From the IMG/VR virus record IMGVR_UViG_3300043434_000150, positions 1-33,559 of that record: DNA of 33,559 bases. The stretch is one strand, 5' to 3'. Shown here in pieces: positions 29,107-33,559 of this stretch; position 1 is the first letter of the stretch; each line of letters begins with the position of its first letter. The notes beneath the pieces are model-generated. The model made no database searches, had not been told where the DNA came from, and saw only the letters and a list, made by a program, of their open reading frames with translations. The translations under genes were made by a program, and so were the position numbers. The DNA comes from a virus.

Positions 29107-29645
29107 TGGCAGACGTACTGTATAATTTAATAGCTTTCAAGATCTTAACTATGCTTGTAACTCCTTTCAAGGAGACAGACGCATATAAGCTTGGAATCAT
29201 AGACGAGAATGGCAAGAATCTAATCAAGCCATCTAAGTTTACTAAGTACGCTCAGAAGGAAGCATATAGTTACCTTCATAGATTAGTATTCAATATGAAG
29301 AGAATATTAATGAAGCTGCCAGGTGGCGACAATAGAATTAAGAATATTGCTGCTGCGCTATATCTAATTAAAGAGTATCACCAAGCTAAAGAGAAGTCTT
29401 TTGATTTAATGGAAGATAGATTAAATTCTATCTTGAACTCTAACGCAGTATTGGTTGAAGAGATACTAGAAGCCGAAAATTTCTTTGAACAAAAAGAAGT
29501 TGAAGAGGAAGCTCCAACTAATGCAACAGGAGCAGCAGTTTCTACTGACAGAACAGTAGTTAGAAAGAAAGACGTTGACAAATATAAGCTTCAAAATGTT
29601 GGAGCATTGAAATTTGTGAAGAGAAAACCAAATGTGGCTAATTAG
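29106..29645 (+). CDS. Conserved phage hypothetical protein
   Basis: A 179-residue protein partnered with the previous gene. The blocks FKILTMLVTPFKETDAYKLG, GIIDENGKNL, EAYSYLHRLVFNMKRILMKL and PGGDNRIKNIAAALYLIKE are shared with proteins of cyanophages and other T4-like phages, from memory. The second half is acidic (EEILEAENFFEQKEVEEEAP), then low-complexity and basic. No catalytic motif is evident. It overlaps the spanin gene by 14 bases. Function is unknown; a virion assembly role is possible from its conservation. Confidence 0.78.
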   Translation: MADVLYNLIAFKILTMLVTPFKETDAYKLGIIDENGKNLIKPSKFTKYAQKEAYSYLHRLVFNMKRILMKLPGGDNRIKNIAAALYLIKEYHQAKEKSFDLMEDRLNSILNSNAVLVEEILEAENFFEQKEVEEEAPTNATGAAVSTDRTVVRKKDVDKYKLQNVGALKFVKRKPNVAN

Positions 29646-30237
29646 TTTAATCCCAGACAGCATATTATATGGTTTCATTTGGATGATGATTGTTGCCGGT
29701 GCGGTAGCATACGTAGCGACAATGTTTTCATTCCTTATGCCATACAGTAAATTAATGACTCCATTAGTTAGAGTCTTAGCTGTAGCTATGATGGTAGGTG
29801 GAGTATACCTATATGGCGGCTACGGCGTTGAAATGGGATGGAGAAAGAAAGCCGCTGAACTACAGGCTGAGATAGACCGCAAGAACGCTGAGTCTGCCGT
29901 AGTTACTGAGAAAATAGTTACACAATATAAAGAAAAGATAAAGGTAGTTAAGGAGAAGGGTGATGTTATCATACAGAAAGTTCCTGAATATATTACAAAG
30001 GAGTCTGATACTAAGTGTGTCATTCCTAATTCTTTCGTCGTGCTCCATGATTCTGCCGCAAAAAATGAAGTTCCCAACTCCGCCACAGGAGTTGATGAAG
30101 GAGCCTCAGCAGTTAAACTCTCTGACGTCGCAAGAACAGTCACAATAAACTATAACAACTATCATCAACTAACAGAACAACTAAAAGCTCTGCAGGATTG
30201 GGTGAAACAACAAGAAAAGGTTTATAATGGCAACTGA
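29632..30237 (+). CDS. Inner-membrane spanin (Rz-like)
   Basis: A 201-residue membrane protein. Two hydrophobic segments (about 11-33 and 45-64) are followed by a charged helical, coiled-coil region (KKAAELQAEIDRKNAESAVV and KYKEK-type repeats) and a C-terminal domain with TKCVIPNSFVVLHDSAAKNE and LTEQLKALQDWVKQQEK, typical of phage Rz-like proteins. Inner-membrane spanins fuse inner and outer membranes at the end of lysis. A lipoprotein reading frame of the Rz1 type is nested inside it (29963-30148). Two membrane segments instead of one is unusual for Rz. Confidence 0.75.
   Translation: MWLISLIPDSILYGFIWMMIVAGAVAYVATMFSFLMPYSKLMTPLVRVLAVAMMVGGVYLYGGYGVEMGWRKKAAELQAEIDRKNAESAVVTEKIVTQYKEKIKVVKEKGDVIIQKVPEYITKESDTKCVIPNSFVVLHDSAAKNEVPNSATGVDEGASAVKLSDVARTVTINYNNYHQLTEQLKALQDWVKQQEKVYNGN
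29963..30148 (+). CDS. Outer-membrane spanin lipoprotein (Rz1-like), nested
   Basis: A 61-residue frame wholly inside the Rz-like gene in the +1 register. The ATG at 29963 has AAGGAG seven bases upstream. A basic n-region (YRK, R13) leads into SLILSVSFLILSSC, a lipobox with C27. The mature 35 residues include a Pro-rich segment (MILPQKMKFPTPPQ). This is the classic Rz1 plan, an outer-membrane lipoprotein that pairs with the Rz-like protein. It is supported by lipobox, ribosome site and position, not by family recall. Confidence 0.75.
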   Translation: MLSYRKFLNILQRSLILSVSFLILSSCSMILPQKMKFPTPPQELMKEPQQLNSLTSQEQSQ

Positions 30238-30541
30238 GCATAACCCAGAAAGAATAGCGAAATTGGAAGCGCAAGTAGAAAGTTTAAAAGAAGATGTCGC
30301 TGAGGTAAAATCGGACATCAAGGACCTTCATTCTAGAATTACGACAGGGAATAGGGAAATCATGGACAAGCTCGACGAAAAAATCGATGAACTTGCTCGT
30401 GCAGACAAAGAGCAGCACGCAACATTAAAAGCATCTATGGATGAAGTAAAAACTAGAGTAGATGTACTTGAAAGATGGCGCTGGATGATAGTTGGCGCAG
30501 CTATCGTTGTGGGCTGGTTACTAAATAAAATGTTTACATAA
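30227..30541 (+). CDS. Coiled-coil protein with C-terminal membrane segment (XhlA-like, holin candidate)
   Basis: A 104-residue protein. Residues 7-80 form a long heptad-like helix (RIAKLEAQVESLKEDVAEVK and on). ERWRWMIVGAAIVVGWLLN (82-100) is a membrane segment. The architecture resembles XhlA/hemolysin-type proteins associated with lysis. Its position directly after the spanin genes, with an 11-base overlap, supports a lysis role, possibly as a holin or regulator. No endolysin gene is in the window. Confidence 0.7.
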   Translation: MATEHNPERIAKLEAQVESLKEDVAEVKSDIKDLHSRITTGNREIMDKLDEKIDELARADKEQHATLKASMDEVKTRVDVLERWRWMIVGAAIVVGWLLNKMFT

Positions 30542-30545
30542 TAAT

Positions 30546-30574
30546 TTTACTTTAATTATCTCCTGTGATATAAT
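30546..30574 (+). promoter_or_regulatory. Promoter fused to the start codon at 30581 (leaderless)
   Basis: TTTACT, TTAATTAT, a 17-bp spacer and TATAAT with TGA in front (extended -10). Six bases separate TATAAT from the ATG, placing the predicted start on the A of ATG. No ribosome site. Confidence 0.75.
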
Positions 30575-30580
30575 TTCAAT

Positions 30581-30811
30581 ATGAGCAATTTTGATATTAA
30601 ATGGGTCTCTATGACCCTTTTTATTTTAGGTGGAACTATGTTCGCCCTAAAGTTACCTTTTATGCAGTGGGGTGTGCCATGTTTTGTTATAGCCCATGCG
30701 ATCAATCTGTACTATTTTGTAGTACATCATAAGAGTAAGCCTCTAATCTATCAAAATCTATACTTTTTACTGCTAAATACATATGGACTATACGTCTGGT
30801 TCATAAAATAA
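30581..30811 (+). CDS. Small membrane protein
   Basis: A 76-residue hydrophobic protein with about three membrane segments (VSMTLFILGGTMFALKL; WGVPCFVIAHAINLYYFVV; LYFLLLNTYGLYVWFI). The closing YQNLYFLLLNTYGLYVWF recalls the last segments of PnuC-type transporters and similar phage membrane proteins, but the protein is too short to be a PnuC. It stands alone between two promoters, both of the leaderless class. Function is unknown. Confidence 0.65.
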   Translation: MSNFDIKWVSMTLFILGGTMFALKLPFMQWGVPCFVIAHAINLYYFVVHHKSKPLIYQNLYFLLLNTYGLYVWFIK

Positions 30812-30814
30812 CAG

Positions 30815-30843
30815 TGTACATTAATTAGGAACTGTGGTATAAT
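30815..30843 (+). promoter_or_regulatory. Promoter fused to the primase start codon (leaderless)
   Basis: TGTACA, TTAATTAGG, a 17-bp spacer and TATAAT with TGG in front. Six bases separate TATAAT from the ATG at 30850. No ribosome site is present. Confidence 0.82.
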
Positions 30844-30849
30844 TATATT

Positions 30850-31875
30850 ATGTTATGGATTGATGCGAAATACTTACAAATGGTTTCTTATAAGCTTAGA
30901 AACTTTAAGCAAAAGAAACAAAACTATTGGAACTTTAGTTGCCCAATCTGTGGCGACTCGAAGACCAATGCTCTAAAAGCTCGTGGATTTGTATTCCAAC
31001 ACGATGGAAGACTGGTCTACAAGTGCCACAACTGTAGTTACAGTTCTAATGTTGGTAACTTAATCAAGCACCTTGACGCTAACTTATATAATGAATATGT
31101 TTTGGAACGTTACAAAGAAACATCCAATAAACATAACGACCACATAGATTTGAAAGAGACGACTCTTGCAGTAACCCAAGAGTCTGAGGAAGTACTATAT
31201 GATGCAATACTTGATACGGTGCAGAGGGTTGACACTCTTCCTGATAGTCACCCAGCTAAGCGATACATTGTCGAACGACAAATTCCCAGAGATAAGTGGA
31301 ATCTCTTCTACTATACAGATAAGTTCAAGGACTGGTCAAACAAATACAAGTTTCAGTTTATGAACTTGGAGACTGACCATCCAAGACTTATTATCCCATT
31401 CTTTAATAAACACGGTAAGGTATTCATGTACCAAGGTCGTGGATTGAATGGCGAACAACCTAAATATATTGCCGTAAAACTAGATGATAAAGAGGAAAAG
31501 ATCTATGGATTGGAACGTGTTAACTATGCAAATAAAGTATACGTGGTGGAAGGCCCGATCGATTCTATTTTCTTACCCAATGCGATTGCCGTTGGTGGTG
31601 CTGACTTTGACGTTCCTCTTGTGGCTTCAATTAAGTCGAACTGTGTCTTAATTCCAGACAATGAGCCACGCAACAAGGAAATAGTTAAGATGATTGGTAA
31701 ATACGTCGAGAAAGGTTATGCGGTGTGCTTATGGCCAGACACAGTAAAAGAGAAGGACATCAATGAAATGATTCTAGCAGGCAGATCCGAGGATCAGATT
31801 TTAGACACCATAAATACAAACACCTTCCAAGGAATGGAAGCCAAACTTAGATTTTCAACATGGAAAAAGATATGA
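30850..31875 (+). CDS. 61: DNA primase, T4 gp61
   Basis: This 341-residue primase makes RNA primers and works with helicase gp41. The N-terminal zinc-binding region is FSCPICGDSKTNALKARG (C31, C34) and YKCHNC (C59, C62). The middle has RYIVERQIPRDKWNLFYYTD. The TOPRIM-type core is VYVVEGPIDSIFLPNAIAVG (E234), then VLIPDNEPRNKE and VCLWPDTVKEKDINEM with the acidic residues. The length equals T4 gp61 (342). The N-terminal MLWIDAKYLQ lines up with the T4 start, so the leaderless ATG is likely real. Confidence 0.96.
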   Translation: MLWIDAKYLQMVSYKLRNFKQKKQNYWNFSCPICGDSKTNALKARGFVFQHDGRLVYKCHNCSYSSNVGNLIKHLDANLYNEYVLERYKETSNKHNDHIDLKETTLAVTQESEEVLYDAILDTVQRVDTLPDSHPAKRYIVERQIPRDKWNLFYYTDKFKDWSNKYKFQFMNLETDHPRLIIPFFNKHGKVFMYQGRGLNGEQPKYIAVKLDDKEEKIYGLERVNYANKVYVVEGPIDSIFLPNAIAVGGADFDVPLVASIKSNCVLIPDNEPRNKEIVKMIGKYVEKGYAVCLWPDTVKEKDINEMILAGRSEDQILDTINTNTFQGMEAKLRFSTWKKI

Positions 31876-32120
31876 TTTATAAGATCTGTGAATATGTAAA
31901 TGGTAAAGGTGAGAAGCAGTATAAGATCAAGTTCCGTGACTTTTGGTGGTGGCCGGCATGGAGAACACTTATAGAATATAGAGGCGTATTTTCAGAACCA
32001 AATGAAGCAATTTTCTCAACATACGATAAAGCTGAATGGCACGTCAGAATGTTGAAAGACAAAGAACAAGCTGAGAAGCTGGCGGAATTTAAAATCAAGA
32101 AGTGTACTATAGTAAAGTGA
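31872..32120 (+). CDS. Small hypothetical protein, Trp-rich
   Basis: An 82-residue protein starting in the ATGA junction with the primase stop; an ATG at 31860 is also in frame. KIKFRDFWWWPAWRTLIEYR is a striking Trp-rich segment, followed by an acidic/basic helical part (DKAEWHVRMLKDKEQAEKLA). There is no recognised family. Co-translation with the primase suggests a role in replication or simply shared expression. Confidence 0.6.
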   Translation: MIYKICEYVNGKGEKQYKIKFRDFWWWPAWRTLIEYRGVFSEPNEAIFSTYDKAEWHVRMLKDKEQAEKLAEFKIKKCTIVK

Positions 32121-32124
32121 GAAC

Positions 32125-32370
32125 ATGATGGATATTTCAATTAGAATTTACACGCCAAACTGGTATAAAGAATGGTTTCTTAAGAAATTTAATAGACTAA
32201 ATTATTATTTAGTCGATGGATTTAATATTCCTTTTACCAAAGCTGATATGTATATTGCTTTTAATTGGCTTCATTTATTTGGATTACAGATTAATAGATA
32301 TGAATTTTGCATCAGCTTATTTACATTATCCCTTGTTATAGTCAAAGACTATGAAATGACAGTATTATGA
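32125..32370 (+). CDS. Small hypothetical protein
   Basis: An 81-residue, aromatic-rich protein: IYTPNWYKEWFLKKFNRLNY, then FNWLHLFGLQINRYEFCISL and LFTLSLVIVKDYEM. It may be membrane-associated at its C-terminal half but has no clear helix of 20 hydrophobic residues. It ends in an ATGA junction with the next gene. No family is recognised. Confidence 0.5.
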   Translation: MMDISIRIYTPNWYKEWFLKKFNRLNYYLVDGFNIPFTKADMYIAFNWLHLFGLQINRYEFCISLFTLSLVIVKDYEMTVL

Positions 32371-32747
32371 AACAATTAGTAGCTAATAGAATTAGAACTC
32401 CAGACGGTACTATACTTCAAAGCTACCATGTTCATGATTATAGATCTCATAAAGACAAGAATGGTCTAGAATACATGGTTGACGGAGGTCTACAGTACTT
32501 ACGTAGAACTATACATCCTAATGCTCCTTATACTGAATTATCTGTTTATGCAGATGATCCATTTGACATGATTCGTTTAGCCTTCTGTTGGGGATCAAGA
32601 GGCAGGTTAGGTGATGAACCTCTAAAATGGATAGCTCTGTGTAACCTAGAAACAAGTCACATTAAACTTATTATAGAAACACAGAGACAGGTCCCAGATT
32701 ACTTGCTAAATATATTCAAGCAAGAATTAGAATGGAGAAAAAAATGA
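32367..32747 (+). CDS. Conserved phage hypothetical protein
   Basis: A 126-residue protein. MKQLVANRIRTPDGTILQSY, HDYRSHKDKNGLEYMVDGGL, FCWGSRGRLGDEPLKWIAL and IETQRQVPDYL belong to a family widespread in phages of Gram-negative bacteria, from memory. No catalytic residue set is clear. It is linked on both sides by ATGA junctions. Function is unknown. Confidence 0.75.
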   Translation: MKQLVANRIRTPDGTILQSYHVHDYRSHKDKNGLEYMVDGGLQYLRRTIHPNAPYTELSVYADDPFDMIRLAFCWGSRGRLGDEPLKWIALCNLETSHIKLIIETQRQVPDYLLNIFKQELEWRKK

Positions 32748-33064
32748 AATTTAGAAAAAAGCCGGTAGTGATTGAAGCAGTTAAAGTGACAGCAGCAGAT
32801 TGGAATGGAGAAACGTTTGACGGATGCCCATTCAATGAAATGCCTAAGTGGTTATATGAAGCTCTTCAAAATGGCACTCTTTCTGTGATGCCATTCGGTG
32901 GCGCAGACTATGCGCGGTGGGTTATTAAAACATTAGAAGATGGTCCTAATGGGGAAGCAAAACATATTGCAGATCCTGGTGACTGGATCATTAGAGGTAT
33001 TCAAGGTGAATTATACCCATGCAAACCAGACATTTTTGAACAAACATATGAGAGAGCAGAATGA
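32744..33064 (+). CDS. Conserved phage hypothetical protein (PGDWIIRGIQGE family)
   Basis: A 106-residue protein with the N-terminal RKKPVVIEAVKVT and the C-terminal PGDWIIRGIQGELYPCKPDI followed by FEQTYE. This pair of blocks marks a small beta-rich family found in very many phages and prophages; no function is established. The ATG at 32744 has GGAG seven bases upstream; an in-frame start at 32732 does not. It ends in an ATGA junction with thyX. Confidence 0.82.
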   Translation: MKFRKKPVVIEAVKVTAADWNGETFDGCPFNEMPKWLYEALQNGTLSVMPFGGADYARWVIKTLEDGPNGEAKHIADPGDWIIRGIQGELYPCKPDIFEQTYERAE

Positions 33065-33559
33065 AAGTCAAATTAATCAGTTATAGTCAACCAAGCGTAG
33101 AGATGCAACAAGAAGGTCTTGAAGATGTTCAGGAACTCATTGCTTTCTGTGCTCGCGTATCTAATCCATCTAATCAATACAATAAAGATACTGCAGCAAA
33201 GCTAATTAATTATTTAGTAGCTCATGCACACTGGAGCCCATTAGAGATGGCTTCTGCGTGTTTAGAGATCGAGACTACTCGCGATATCGCTAGGCAGATC
33301 CTTCGCCATCGTTCATTTAGCTTTCAAGAGTTTAGTCAACGATACGCAGACCCAACTAAAGATCTAGATCTAATTACACGTGAAGCCCGCTTACAAGATA
33401 CAGTAAATCGCCAAAACTCTGTTGAGACTGATGATAAAGACTTAAAAGAACAATGGGAATTTATGCAGCAAAATGTTATTGCTGTATCACGCGATTGTTA
33501 TGAATGGGCAATTAGAAACGGTATCGCTAAAGAACAGGCTCGAGCAGTTTTACCAGAAG
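33061..33559 (+). CDS. thyX: Flavin-dependent thymidylate synthase ThyX, 3' end outside window
   Basis: The first 166 residues of ThyX, which makes dTMP from dUMP using FAD, NADPH and methylenetetrahydrofolate. The signature RHRSFSFQEFSQRY (82-95) contains the ThyX motif RHRxxSxQxxSxR. HAHWSPLEMASACLEIETTR upstream matches the family. The frame is open to the end of the window, so the C terminus is missing. It replaces the ThyA-type Td enzyme of T4, and its dUMP would come from the dCMP deaminase at 11280. Confidence 0.95.
   Translation, partial: MKVKLISYSQPSVEMQQEGLEDVQELIAFCARVSNPSNQYNKDTAAKLINYLVAHAHWSPLEMASACLEIETTRDIARQILRHRSFSFQEFSQRYADPTKDLDLITREARLQDTVNRQNSVETDDKDLKEQWEFMQQNVIAVSRDCYEWAIRNGIAKEQARAVLPE

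Noticed and set aside
30581-30811. PnuC nicotinamide riboside transporter
   Set aside because: Only the last membrane segment recalls PnuC. At 76 residues and about three membrane segments it is far too short.
372-32140. Many open frames on the minus strand, and overlapping plus-strand frames inside long genes
   Set aside because: They mirror recognised genes, lack ribosome sites and family motifs, and no promoter of the common class points toward the minus-strand frames. All were treated as shadows, except the nested Rz1-like frame, which has a lipobox and its own ribosome site.

Overview
This window is a stretch of a T4-like tailed phage genome (class Caudoviricetes, myovirus-type replication and head biology). 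All supported genes lie on the + strand. The core replication set is unmistakable: T4 gp30-type ligase, DexA-like exonuclease, gp43 DNA polymerase, gp42 dCMP hydroxymethylase, dCMP deaminase, UvsX recombinase, gp41 helicase, gp61 primase and the start of a ThyX thymidylate synthase. The sequence is AT-rich and densely packed, with many ATGA or TAATG gene junctions. A nested Rz/Rz1-type spanin pair indicates a Gram-negative host. Several accessory families resemble those of aquatic T4-like phages, but the host cannot be named from sequence alone. No stretch longer than about 160 bases lacks a gene. I saw no tRNA gene, CRISPR array or transposon.

Layout. 1-2646: small conserved phage genes, a eukaryotic-type phosphomannomutase homologue and a DEDDh exonuclease. 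2647-6248: ligase, two short exported proteins and a DexA-like exonuclease. 6285-12809: DNA polymerase, then nucleotide metabolism (MazG-like, DUF1599-like, dCMP hydroxymethylase, dCMP deaminase), a GIY-YIG protein, a UDG-like protein and thioredoxin. 12820-15557: uvsX, a small gene in the T4 gene 40 position, and helicase 41, closed by a TTCG-loop terminator. 15664-27855: an accessory block in which several proteins begin with a short leader resembling the T4 capsid-targeting sequence (CTS), mixed with virion structural genes and a Dps homologue. 27882-30541: an Ig-domain virion protein, conserved genes and the spanin/holin-like lysis genes. 30581-33559: a membrane protein, primase, small genes and partial thyX.

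How the genes work together. The gp42-type enzyme keeps the Asp that distinguishes dCMP hydroxymethylase from thymidylate synthase, so the phage probably makes hydroxymethylcytosine DNA. dCMP deaminase feeds dUMP to ThyX for dTMP. The phosphomannomutase could supply an activated sugar for DNA or surface glycosylation, which is inference.

Two observations stand out. First, nine promoter-like sites share a TGTACATTAATTAG-type box placed 17 bp before a perfect TATAAT. In four of them the predicted transcription start falls exactly on the A of the ATG, implying leaderless mRNAs for polymerase, primase and two other genes. Second, the 15664-27855 block looks like a cargo system. CTS-like leaders with (L/I)xE cleavage sites head a HAD phosphatase, a ligase-like nucleotidyltransferase and a DUF6321-like protein. 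A 1016-residue fusion carries internal CTS modules with their own Shine-Dalgarno sites, repeated IDE/LDE sites and a C-terminal AT-hook; an NMNAT-like protein of the same block has a weaker leader.
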